Below, one piece after another: positions 1 to 6,493 of a DNA stretch of 7,687 bases. The first letter of the stretch is position 1, and every line of letters begins with the position of its first letter. Below the pieces are notes generated by a model. It was not told the origin of the DNA and did not search any database. It was given only the letters and a program-made list of their open reading frames with translations. The stretch is taken from assembly GCA_025774205.1 (NCBI GenBank), contig JALGWK010000081.1:1-7687 (forward strand), written 5' to 3'. A program made the translations under genes and the position numbers. The stretch comes from a bacterium. GTDB taxonomy: Bacteria > Blakebacterota > Blakebacteria > Blakebacterales > Blakebacteraceae.

Positions 1-16
1 TGCGGATGAACCTCAT
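1..16 (-). CDS. Possible start of a downstream gene (only first codons visible)
   Basis: Downstream of pilC, an ATG at 16-14 opens a frame reading M-R-F-I-R before the window ends. It lies 34 bases after the pilC stop, behind a purine-rich stretch (AGAAGAGAAGGG) that could serve as a ribosome binding site, although the GAAGGG part sits very close to the ATG. A short basic start of this kind would suit a type IV prepilin leader, and pilins often follow pilC, but five codons cannot establish this. The ATG also lies inside a small 6-bp hairpin (GGATGA-GGT-TCATCC, 4-18). It could equally be non-coding, with the true start beyond the window edge. Confidence 0.22.
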
Positions 17-50
17 CCCTTCTCTTCTGTTCTGTGCCTCTCTTCGCTTC

Positions 51-1229
51 TCAGGCTCGCGCCACCGACATCATGTCGAACATCGGCAGCAGACAGGCCA
101 GAATCATCCCGCTCACGATCAGTCCCATGGCGATGATCAACAGCGGTTCAAGCACGGTTGTGAGCCTGGTCACCTCGTGAGCGACTTCCCGGTCGTAGAA
201 CTCTGCCACTTCCAGGGCCATCTCATCGAGTGAACCGCTCTCCTCACCCACGGAGAACATCTGTACCACCATGGGCGGAATCTCTTTGCTCTCGGCCAGC
301 GGTTCCGAAAAGGAACGTCCCTGCTTGACCTGCTGCTGGACCCTCAGGATTTCGACCAGTGGAACACCCCGTGACAGCAGCGAACCGTAGGTCCTGGAGA
401 ACCGGGCAATATTCAGCTTCCGGACCAGGTCTCCCGCCAGTGGCAGTCTCAACTGGAGCATGTGCCAGTAATACTCCCCCCGATCCGACCTGACGAGGCT
501 CTTGAGCCCCACGATGGCGAGAATGACGCCGGGCAGGATGAAGAACCAGTACCCCTTCATGAATCCGCTCGCCCACAGGAGCGCCAGGGTGAGCCCCGGC
601 AGATCGACCCCCGCGTCGGTGAAGATCTCCACGAACTGGGGGATGATGAAGGTCAGCAGGAAGCTGACGATGATCACCGCTACCCCGGCCATGATCGAGG
701 GGTAGACCATCGCGTTCTTGATCTTCTGGTTGAGTTCCTTCTGCGACTCCAGGATCCCGGCCAGGTACAGCAGGTTCTCCGGAAGCCCCCCTCCGATCTC
801 GCCAACCGTTACCAGGGCGAGGAAGAGCGGTCCGAACACCTTCGGATACCGGCCAAACGCTTCACTCAGCTGCTCACCTGCCTGGATGTGCCGTTTCACC
901 TCGCCCAGTATCATCTTGAACCGATCGTTCTCGGTCTGGGCGATGATGACGTCCAATCCTTCGGTCAGCGGGACGCCAGCCTTGAGCATTGTGCCAAAGA
1001 GCGTGGTGAAGGTCGCCAGGTCATCATCTTTGATCGGTTTCTGGAAAAGCCGGTCGAAAAAACTCAGGTCGAACTTGAATCCAGACTTTCTTTTCGGTTC
1101 GACACTGACAACCGAGTAACCGTGTGAGACGAGCTGGTCGTAGACTACCTTCACGCTTTCTGCCTGTGATTCCCCGGTGACAACACTCCCGTCTGAGGAG
1201 ATCACTTTGTATTCATAGAACCGGGCCAT
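51..1229 (-). CDS. pilC: Type IV pilus / type II secretion inner-membrane platform protein (PilC/GspF family)
   Basis: This is the polytopic platform protein on which the extension ATPase acts to assemble pilin subunits in the inner membrane. The N-terminus (MARFYEYKVISSDGS...) is typical of PilC. It is followed by a first T2SSF repeat (about residues 73-195: TLFGTMLKAGVPLTEGL, then VTVGEIGGGLPENL) and a second (about 277-382: FSRTYGSLLSRGVPLVE, then FSVGEESGSLDEM). Three hydrophobic segments are visible at about 178-200, 224-244 and 361-383. At 392 residues it is slightly shorter than the usual 400 or so, and the loss maps to the second repeat: L291 to G304 spans 14 residues, while the equivalent stretch in repeat one (L88 to G118) spans 31. 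A sigma54-type promoter lies directly upstream, and the G-rich stretch at 1239-1244 is only a weak Shine-Dalgarno. The family is clear. Pilus versus secretion system cannot be separated from this gene alone. Confidence 0.95.
   Translation of the reverse strand: MARFYEYKVISSDGSVVTGESQAESVKVVYDQLVSHGYSVVSVEPKRKSGFKFDLSFFDRLFQKPIKDDDLATFTTLFGTMLKAGVPLTEGLDVIIAQTENDRFKMILGEVKRHIQAGEQLSEAFGRYPKVFGPLFLALVTVGEIGGGLPENLLYLAGILESQKELNQKIKNAMVYPSIMAGVAVIIVSFLLTFIIPQFVEIFTDAGVDLPGLTLALLWASGFMKGYWFFILPGVILAIVGLKSLVRSDRGEYYWHMLQLRLPLAGDLVRKLNIARFSRTYGSLLSRGVPLVEILRVQQQVKQGRSFSEPLAESKEIPPMVVQMFSVGEESGSLDEMALEVAEFYDREVAHEVTRLTTVLEPLLIIAMGLIVSGMILACLLPMFDMMSVARA
318..359 (-). other. Shortened helical hairpin in the second T2SSF repeat of PilC
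   Basis: Residues 291-304 of PilC (L-V-E-I-L-R-V-Q-Q-Q-V-K-Q-G) join the start of the first cytoplasmic helix of repeat two almost directly to the end of the second helix. Compared with repeat one of the same protein, about 17 residues are missing in frame. The flanking motifs (GVPLVE before, GRSFSE after) are intact. This is inferred by internal repeat comparison, not by alignment with homologues. Confidence 0.55.
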
Positions 1230-1251
1230 CTACAGGCACCCCCCAAGTTAG

Positions 1252-1267
1252 TGCAAATGTCATGCCA
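1252..1267 (-). promoter_or_regulatory. Sigma54 (RpoN) promoter of pilC, -24/-12 element
   Basis: On the minus strand the sequence TGGCATGACATTTGCA matches the sigma54 consensus TGGCAC-G-N4-TTGCW at every conserved position except T for C at position six. The invariant GG (1266-1265) and GC (1254-1253) are separated by exactly 10 bases, as required. With C1253 as -12, transcription would start near 1241, only about 12 bases before the pilC ATG. The adjacent upstream gene encodes a complete sigma54 activator with the GAFTGA loop, which strongly supports the call. That this regulator acts here is inference. Confidence 0.8.
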
Positions 1268-1292
1268 GAGTTATCCGGCAATCAGGCAATTA

Positions 1293-1325
1293 CGTGTAAC
1301 CACCTTTGAAGTAAGTAGTTACACG
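1293..1325. repeat. 33-base dyad, 8-bp perfect arms (possible operator)
   Basis: CGTGTAAC (1293-1300 on the plus strand) and GTTACACG (1318-1325) form a perfect inverted repeat with 8-bp arms and a 17-base spacer. The centre lies about 68 bases upstream of the predicted sigma54 start point and about 50 bases upstream of the -24/-12 element. It could be a second regulator site, an IHF-assisted architecture, or a site for another protein. The arm sequence differs from the TTAACAG repeats further upstream. Confidence 0.45.
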
Positions 1326-1374
1326 ATTTGCCCGGTCTTTGTCCGCATTGTCCATCTACCAGATCGTACTACAT

Positions 1375-1396
1375 CCTGTTAACCATCCTTAACAGG
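1375..1396. promoter_or_regulatory. 22-base palindrome, candidate enhancer (UAS) for the sigma54 activator
   Basis: On the minus strand CCTGTTAA (1396-1389), six bases, then TTAACAGG (1382-1375) form a perfect 8-6-8 dyad. The size and symmetry are those of dimeric Fis-type helix-turn-helix sites used by NtrC-family regulators. The centre is about 145 bases upstream of the predicted pilC transcription start, within the usual enhancer range. Binding by the neighbouring regulator is inferred from position only. Confidence 0.5.
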
Positions 1397-1415
1397 TGTT
1401 CTCAGACTGTTAAGG
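1387..1415. repeat. 9-bp inverted repeat overlapping the UAS palindrome
   Basis: CCTTAACAG (1415-1407, minus strand) and CTGTTAAGG (1395-1387) are perfect inverted repeats around an 11-base spacer. The right arm is shared with the 22-base palindrome at 1375-1396, so the motif TTAACAG/CTGTTAA occurs three times within about 40 bases in alternating orientation. It begins 7 bases after the regulator stop codon. The stem could form in RNA, but it is AT-rich and no T tract follows, so tandem protein sites seem likelier than a terminator. Confidence 0.5.
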
Positions 1416-1422
1416 CGGCTTA

Positions 1423-2826
1423 TCACTTCCGCGATGAGGTTCCGTTCCCGATCGCGTACTCGTTGATCTTCTGATGGAGGTTGACGCGACTGATCCTGAG
1501 CAACCGTGCCGCCTCGCTCTTGTTGCCGCCCGATCGCTCCAGCGCTTCCTCTATGAGAACCCGTTCGAACCGGGAGCGCACCTGTTTCAGGGCATCGGGG
1601 AGCGACTGACCCGCCAATTCGTCCAGGGAGAGGGTCGAGGTGGACGGTGTTCCACCGATCATCTCGGGAGGAACCGCCGCGAAGGTGATGATGTCGCTCC
1701 GTTCGAGGACCACGGCCCGCTGCAGCGCGTTCTGAAGTTCCCGGACATTCCCCGGCCAGGGGTATTCGAGGAACCTCGCCATCACCTCTTCATCCACTCC
1801 GGTGATCGCCTTCCCGAATTTCTCATTGAAGCGCGTCAGGAACGAGGTCACCAGGATCGGGATGTCCTCGGGTCGGTTCCTGAGAGGAGGCAGGGGCAGG
1901 CTCACAACGTTCACCCGGTAGAAGAGGTCCTCCCGGAAACTGCCGGAAGCGATCGCCTCCTTGAGGTCCTTGTTCGTCGCGGCCAGCAGCCTGACGTTCA
2001 CGCGAACAGTGCTGGCGCCGCCGACCCGGTGGAACTCACCGGTTTCGATAACCCGCAGGAGCTTGGTCTGCACCATGGGGGTCATGTCCCCGATCTCATC
2101 CAGGAAGAGGGTCCCGCCGTCAGCCTGTTCGAATTTGCCCGTCGTACGCTGAGCCGCCCCGGTGAAGGCCCCCTTCTCGTAACCGAACATCTCGGTCTCG
2201 ATGAGTGTGTCCGGGATGGCAGCGCAGTTGAGAGTGATGAAGGGCCCCTTCGCCCGATTGCTCTGCAGATGGATCAGTTCGGCCACCAGTTCCTTCCCGG
2301 TGCCCGACTCTCCCAGGATGAGGCAGGTCACATCAGAATCCGCGACTGTCGAGATCGTTTCCCGGACCACCCTCATCACGGTGCTTTCACCGATGAAGCG
2401 GGGCGCTTCGGCCTTCAGGCCCTCCTCCATCTGCCGGCGCAATTCCTCCACCTCACGTACCAGTCGAGCGTTTTCGGCGGCCCGCCGGATGACCACCCGC
2501 ATATCCGTCAGATCGAACGGTTTGCTGAAATAGTCGTACGCGCCCTCACTCAGGGCCTGGTGGGCGACCTGTTTGTTGCCATGAGCAGTGATGATTATCA
2601 CCGGCACCTCGGGCCGCTGCTCCCGGAAACTCTTCATGATCTCCATGCCGTCCGCGTCGGGCAGTTTCAGGTCCACGACCGCGACATCGAAATCCTCTTC
2701 CCGGAACAGTTCGAGGGCTCGATCCCCCTTCCCGACGGTCCTTACCTCGTATCCTTCCTTCTTCAGCGCCTCGGTGAAGAAGAACCTGATGTTCTCTTCA
2801 TCATCGAGGACCAGGATCCGTGTCAT
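1423..2826 (-). CDS. NtrC-family sigma54-dependent response regulator
   Basis: This cytoplasmic transcription activator remodels sigma54 RNA polymerase after phosphorylation by its partner kinase. It has an N-terminal receiver domain (1-120) with the acidic pair D9/D10, phosphoacceptor D52 (VVDLKLP), T80 and K102. The central AAA+ domain (about 143-375) has Walker A GESGTGKE (172-179), the sigma54-contacting loop GAFTGA (219-224), Walker B GTLFLDEI (238-245) and YPWPGNVREL (355-364). A Fis-type helix-turn-helix sits at about 418-455 (GGNKSEAARLLRISRVNLHQKI). All catalytic residues look intact and 467 residues is a normal length. Its ATG overlaps the kinase stop as ATGA, with GAGGGT (2835-2840) eight bases upstream. 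Given its place in a pilus locus and the sigma54 promoter after it, it is a PilR-like candidate, but the sequence alone also fits other AtoC/ZraR-type regulators. Confidence 0.95.
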   Translation of the reverse strand: MTRILVLDDEENIRFFFTEALKKEGYEVRTVGKGDRALELFREEDFDVAVVDLKLPDADGMEIMKSFREQRPEVPVIIITAHGNKQVAHQALSEGAYDYFSKPFDLTDMRVVIRRAAENARLVREVEELRRQMEEGLKAEAPRFIGESTVMRVVRETISTVADSDVTCLILGESGTGKELVAELIHLQSNRAKGPFITLNCAAIPDTLIETEMFGYEKGAFTGAAQRTTGKFEQADGGTLFLDEIGDMTPMVQTKLLRVIETGEFHRVGGASTVRVNVRLLAATNKDLKEAIASGSFREDLFYRVNVVSLPLPPLRNRPEDIPILVTSFLTRFNEKFGKAITGVDEEVMARFLEYPWPGNVRELQNALQRAVVLERSDIITFAAVPPEMIGGTPSTSTLSLDELAGQSLPDALKQVRSRFERVLIEEALERSGGNKSEAARLLRISRVNLHQKINEYAIGNGTSSRK

Positions 2827-4661
2827 CGGGAGTTACCCTCACTGACACGATAATCCCGGAACACGATCCGGAAGGTTGTGCCCTGCCCCGGTTTGCTATC
2901 CACCTCCAGCTGTCCCTGGTGCTCGTTCACGATGGTGTGGGCGATGCTCAGGCCGAGACCCGATCCGTTCTCCTTGGTGGTGTAGAAGGGATCGAAGATG
3001 TGCTCCATGACGTCTGACGGGATGCCGGGTCCATTGTCGGCGATCTCGATCACCACCCGATCGCCTCCGGCCCGTGCCTCCTTGTAGGTGGCGACCGTAA
3101 CCGCGCCATCTGTTCCGATCGCCTGGAGCGCGTTCACGACGATGTTGTGGAAGGCCTGCAGGAGCCGGTTCCGGTCCATGCGTATGGGCTTCAGGTCCAG
3201 GTCGAGCTCCTGGAGGATGGTCGGTCCACTCTCGCCGAGGCGGAACCGGGTCATCTCGAGACCTTCCTTTACGAGATCGTTGACCTGAACCGATTCGAGA
3301 GTGAGGGGACGACGCTGAGAATAATCGAGCAGTTCCTCCACGATACTGCTGAGCCGGTCGACCTCGCGGACGATTCGATCGAGGTACTGGTATGTCTCGC
3401 TCCCCTCCTCGAGTGATTCGAGGGCGAGCTGTCCGAGTCCCTTGACCGAACCGAGCGGGTTCCGGATCTCATGGGCCACCTTGGTGGCCATGTTCCCGAG
3501 GGAACTCATCCGATCCGCCCTCCGGAGCCGCTCCTTCAGTTCGACGAGTTCACTCAGATCGATGATGACCACGATGGCATTGAGGATCCCGCCCGACTGG
3601 TCGGGTACCAGACTGGTGGCCACTCCCAGCTGGACGATCTCACCCCGTCCATTTCTGAAATCGATCTCACGGGTCCTTCCGAAGGTGATGTGCTCGACCA
3701 ACAGCTCATTCAGGATCGCAATGAAGGGCTGGTTCTCATCAGGTGACGGGATGATCTGACCGATTGTCCGTCCGATCATGTTCCCCTCGAGGCCCATTAT
3801 CCGTCGGGCTGCCGTGTTTATCTGCAGAACCTCTCCCTTTTCGTCGAGCGCCACCACACCCCCCTCCATCGACTCCACGATCCCATGGAGCGATCGTTTC
3901 ACGTTGACCAGCGCGTTCAGAGCCTGTTCGAGGGCCAGTGCCAGCGTCGCGACCTCTTCCGGCTCCTTCGCCAGTTCGATGATCCTGTTCACTTCCTCCG
4001 GGTCGAGCAGTTCCCTCCTGGCGAGTTCACGCGTCTTCTCCGCGAGTCGATGCAGGGGCGCAGTCATGACCCAGGAGATACTGATCAGGGCTGCCATCAG
4101 GAGCAGCGTGATGATGAGTGACACGATCCTGATCCAGCGGCTGAATTGCTGGATGTTGCGGTAGGGTTCCAGCGCGATCAGGTAGTAGCCGTTCTCGATC
4201 GCCCGATGGACTGTGGCCAGGTGACGCTCCCGCTGAAGCCCTATCTCGATGATCTGGGCCGGATCAATATCGCTCGTCAGGGTCAGGAGTCGGGTCTGGT
4301 CCTGCTGGGTGATCTCACCGGTCGGATCGTAGTGCAGGAACGACGCCGCGAGAGGAGTCCTGATGAGCACGAAGCGGACATCATCCGTCTGGCGCGACCG
4401 CTCGTGAAAGCCCACCTGGTCACCGAGCACCGCCAGGAGAGTGTCATCGGTTTCCAGCATCTGACGCTCCGCGGCGTTGATAAGGCTCCGGGCCAGAACG
4501 ATATGATAGTTGAGAGCCCTTTGCTGCAGCACCCGGGTTGAGTGTTTCGCAGCGAATGTCGTCACTGCCACGGAGACAAGCATGATCAGGAGCGGCAGAC
4601 TCACTACCAGCCTCAGCCGAACTCCTGATCGCAATTTTGTTCTGGTTGATGTCATCATCAT
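2823..4661 (-). CDS. Membrane PAS sensor histidine kinase, partner of the sigma54 regulator
   Basis: This kinase autophosphorylates on histidine and should phosphorylate D52 of the regulator encoded next to it. The order is: transmembrane helix (about 18-38), periplasmic region of about 140 residues (39-177), second transmembrane helix (about 178-198), HAMP-like linker (199-252), PAS (about 257-370), and HisKA with H-box VAHEIRNPL (H397). The HATPase domain follows, with N-box FHNIVVNALQA (N506/N510), G1 DNGPGIP (542-548), F-box FDPFYTTK (556-563) and G2 GSGLGLSI (566-573). All kinase boxes are intact. Three ATG codons in a row (4661, 4658, 4655) offer alternative starts; AAAGG at 4665-4669 is better spaced for the second or third. 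Canonical PilS has six transmembrane helices and no large periplasmic domain, so this is a PilS analogue by position but closer to AtoS/ZraS types in architecture. What it senses is unknown. Confidence 0.94.
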   Translation of the reverse strand: MMMTSTRTKLRSGVRLRLVVSLPLLIMLVSVAVTTFAAKHSTRVLQQRALNYHIVLARSLINAAERQMLETDDTLLAVLGDQVGFHERSRQTDDVRFVLIRTPLAASFLHYDPTGEITQQDQTRLLTLTSDIDPAQIIEIGLQRERHLATVHRAIENGYYLIALEPYRNIQQFSRWIRIVSLIITLLLMAALISISWVMTAPLHRLAEKTRELARRELLDPEEVNRIIELAKEPEEVATLALALEQALNALVNVKRSLHGIVESMEGGVVALDEKGEVLQINTAARRIMGLEGNMIGRTIGQIIPSPDENQPFIAILNELLVEHITFGRTREIDFRNGRGEIVQLGVATSLVPDQSGGILNAIVVIIDLSELVELKERLRRADRMSSLGNMATKVAHEIRNPLGSVKGLGQLALESLEEGSETYQYLDRIVREVDRLSSIVEELLDYSQRRPLTLESVQVNDLVKEGLEMTRFRLGESGPTILQELDLDLKPIRMDRNRLLQAFHNIVVNALQAIGTDGAVTVATYKEARAGGDRVVIEIADNGPGIPSDVMEHIFDPFYTTKENGSGLGLSIAHTIVNEHQGQLEVDSKPGQGTTFRIVFRDYRVSEGNSR

Positions 4662-4669
4662 CGACCTTT
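4655..4669 (-). promoter_or_regulatory. Ribosome binding site and triple ATG deciding the kinase start
   Basis: On the minus strand AAAGG (4669-4665) is followed by TCG and then ATGATGATG. The gap to the three ATGs is 3, 6 and 9 bases, so initiation at 4658 or 4655 is better supported by spacing than at 4661. The TGA of pilB (4660-4658) lies within the ATG run, so a ribosome terminating there could restart on any of them. Confidence 0.55.
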
Positions 4670-6493
4670 AAAAACCTCGACCGGGGCGGAATCAGGCCCT
4701 TCAACCCCGCCCGATTCGGTCTCCTCTACATTCTGGGTTACCCGGAGCACTTCTTCGATCGTGGTGATCCCGTCCCTGACCTTGGCAAGTCCGTCATCAC
4801 GCAGAAGCCTCAGCCCCTGACTGCGGGCGATATCAGTGAGAATCGCGCTGTCTGCGCTGATGTTGATCTGCTTGCGTATCTCGCGCGTGATCCGGAGCAA
4901 TTCGTAGATGCCGCTCCGACCCGCATACCCGGTGTTCAGACATTCGTTGCATCCTTTCCCCTTCGTGAACGTGAAACCCTCGAAGGAGGCGGGATCGGCG
5001 AACTGGCGAAGGATCTCGGGGTCGGGTTCGTACTCCTCGCGGCAGTGGGGACAGATCGTCCTCACCAGCCGCTGGGCCAGAACACCGGTCACCGTGTTGG
5101 CAATGAGGTAGGCCGGGATACCCATATCCACCAGGCGGACGATCGCGCCGACCGCGTCATTGGTATGCAGGGTAGAGAACACCAGGTGCCCGGTCAGGGA
5201 GGCCTGAACGGCGATCTGTGCCGTCTCCGCGTCACGTATCTCACCAACCATGATGATATCGGGGTCCTGTCGCAGGATTGAGCGGAGACTGGTGGCGAAC
5301 GTCAAGCCGGCTTTCGGATTCGTCTGGACCTGGTTGATCATCTCCAGCTGGTATTCGATCGGGTCCTCGACCGTAACGATGTTCTGGTCGGGGCTGTTGA
5401 TCTCGGAGAGCGCTGAATAGAGGGTAGTCGTCTTGCCCGATCCGGTCGGACCGGTGACCAGGAGAACCCCGTTCGGCTGACTGATGAGTTTCCGGAACTC
5501 GATCAGCGCATCTTCAGGAAAACCGATCTTATTGAGCTGGAGCTGGTCTTTGTTCGTTTCGAGCAGCCGCAGCACGATCTTCTCGCCGTAGAAGGTCGGG
5601 AGAGTACTTACCCGGATATCCACCTCCATGCCATGGAGACGGACGTGGAAACGGCCGTCCTGCGGGATCCGCTTTTCGGCGATGTCCATGGCCGCGAGGA
5701 TCTTGACCCTGGTGACCACCGCCGACTGGAGTCGCTTCGGGGGAGCCATATCCTCCTCCATGAGAACCCCGTGTATCCTGTACCGGATCCGGATGAAGTG
5801 TTGTGCGGGCTCGATATGGACATCGGAGGCGCCATCTCTCAGCGCCTTTCCGATCACCAGGTTCACTAGTTTGACGACCGGGGCTTCCTCGGCGCTCTCG
5901 GCCATCTCCGCGATGTCGTAGTCGTCGTCGAATTCCTTGTCCTGCACCTGCACGAACTCAATCGAGTCCTCGTCACTCAGTTCGCCGAACTCACGGAAGA
6001 AGGCGCTCAGACCGTAGAGTCGCTCGATGGCGCGTTCGATGTCATTCCGGGAACCGATAATCGGCTCGATCTCTATCCCGGCCAGCCGCTTGAGATCGTC
6101 CAGCTTGGCTATGTCGAGTGGATCGAGCACCGCGACCTGCAGCACCTCTCCATCTTCGATGAGGCGTACCGGGACTGCTCGCAATCTCCGGGCGACATCT
6201 TCAGGGAACATTTTCGATATCGCTTCCTCGGGTTCGTATTCGATGAGATCGAACACATCGACTTCCAGCTGTTCAGCCAGGGACCGGATCAGGTCGGTCT
6301 CGGAGACGAGGCGCATGTCACGGATGATCTCACCGAGGCGCTTGTATTCCTTGCGCTGCTGTTCGAGCACTTGCTCGACCTGGCTACTGCTGAGAAGTCC
6401 TTTTTCCTTCAGGATGGCACCCAGCTTCCGCCGGCGCTCCTGCATCGGCTGCTCCCTGGGGGAGTCATCCTTGTCACGTTTGATCGCGGTCAT
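4658..6493 (-). CDS. pilB: Type IV pilus extension ATPase (PilB/GspE family) with MshEN N-domain
   Basis: This cytoplasmic hexameric ATPase drives pilin polymerisation. The N-terminal MshEN/T2SSE-N domain (about 20-160) includes two 24-residue repeats starting at K23 and R52. The second is followed by a low-complexity acidic linker (172-202). Next come the N2 domain (about 205-312) and the RecA-like core with Walker A GPTGSGKTTT (348-357), Asp box VTVEDPIEY (373-381), Walker B DPDIIMVGEIRD (410-421) and His box GHLVFSTLHTND (435-446). A tetracysteine zinc motif (C481/C484 and C515/C518) marks the PilB/GspE class rather than PilT. The length of 611 is slightly above the usual 570 or so because of the N-terminus and an acidic C-terminal tail (about 588-611). 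The ATG overlaps the HD-GYP stop as ATGA and is preceded by GAGGAA (6502-6507) at 8 bases, which decides this start over M17. GspE is the alternative identity. Confidence 0.95.
   Translation of the reverse strand: MTAIKRDKDDSPREQPMQERRRKLGAILKEKGLLSSSQVEQVLEQQRKEYKRLGEIIRDMRLVSETDLIRSLAEQLEVDVFDLIEYEPEEAISKMFPEDVARRLRAVPVRLIEDGEVLQVAVLDPLDIAKLDDLKRLAGIEIEPIIGSRNDIERAIERLYGLSAFFREFGELSDEDSIEFVQVQDKEFDDDYDIAEMAESAEEAPVVKLVNLVIGKALRDGASDVHIEPAQHFIRIRYRIHGVLMEEDMAPPKRLQSAVVTRVKILAAMDIAEKRIPQDGRFHVRLHGMEVDIRVSTLPTFYGEKIVLRLLETNKDQLQLNKIGFPEDALIEFRKLISQPNGVLLVTGPTGSGKTTTLYSALSEINSPDQNIVTVEDPIEYQLEMINQVQTNPKAGLTFATSLRSILRQDPDIIMVGEIRDAETAQIAVQASLTGHLVFSTLHTNDAVGAIVRLVDMGIPAYLIANTVTGVLAQRLVRTICPHCREEYEPDPEILRQFADPASFEGFTFTKGKGCNECLNTGYAGRSGIYELLRITREIRKQINISADSAILTDIARSQGLRLLRDDGLAKVRDGITTIEEVLRVTQNVEETESGGVEGPDSAPVEVFKGR
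6311..6427 (-). other. MshEN-type repeats (possible c-di-GMP binding) in PilB
   Basis: The c-di-GMP-binding MshEN pattern is RLG-x2-L-x3-G-x6-L-x3-L-x2-Q. Repeat I spans residues 23-46 (KLGAILKEKG..., then V39, L43, Q46) and repeat II residues 52-75 (RLGEIIRDMR..., then L68, L72, Q75). Repeat I has K for R at position 1 and V for L at position 17. Repeat II keeps RLG but has R61 where the conserved glycine (position 10) belongs. The fold is clearly present. Whether ligand binding survives is uncertain. Confidence 0.55.

Larger units (their letters stand above)
1230..1422 (-). promoter_or_regulatory. Regulator-pilC intergenic control region
   Basis: This is the only sizeable non-coding stretch in the window, 193 bases, and it looks AT-richer than the genes around it. 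Read on the minus strand it holds, in order: an inverted-repeat cluster built from TTAACAG/CTGTTAA (1375-1415), a 33-base dyad CGTGTAAC...GTTACACG (1293-1325), a sigma54 -24/-12 element (1252-1267), and a G-rich leader running into the pilC ATG. Because the upstream gene encodes a sigma54 activator and the repeats sit at typical enhancer distances, the region is best read as an NtrC-type regulated promoter. No small ORF or RNA gene was recognised here. Confidence 0.7.

Noticed and set aside
1274-1303. Sigma70-type promoter using TTACAC and GATAAC upstream of pilC
   Set aside because: The -10-like GATAAC is moderate but the -35-like element is poor, whereas the sigma54 element nearby is near-perfect. 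Not enough to claim a second promoter.
1387-1415. Rho-independent terminator after the response regulator gene
   Set aside because: The 9-bp stem is AT-rich, the loop is 11 bases and no T tract follows (ATGGTTAACAGG instead). The repeat also continues as a second palindrome, which fits protein binding better.
1474-2853. 459-codon open frame on the plus strand opposite the response regulator gene
   Set aside because: It is antisense to a complete, well-recognised NtrC-family gene, has no recognisable domain and shows low-complexity H/R/G/D/P-rich composition typical of an antisense shadow in GC-rich codon use.
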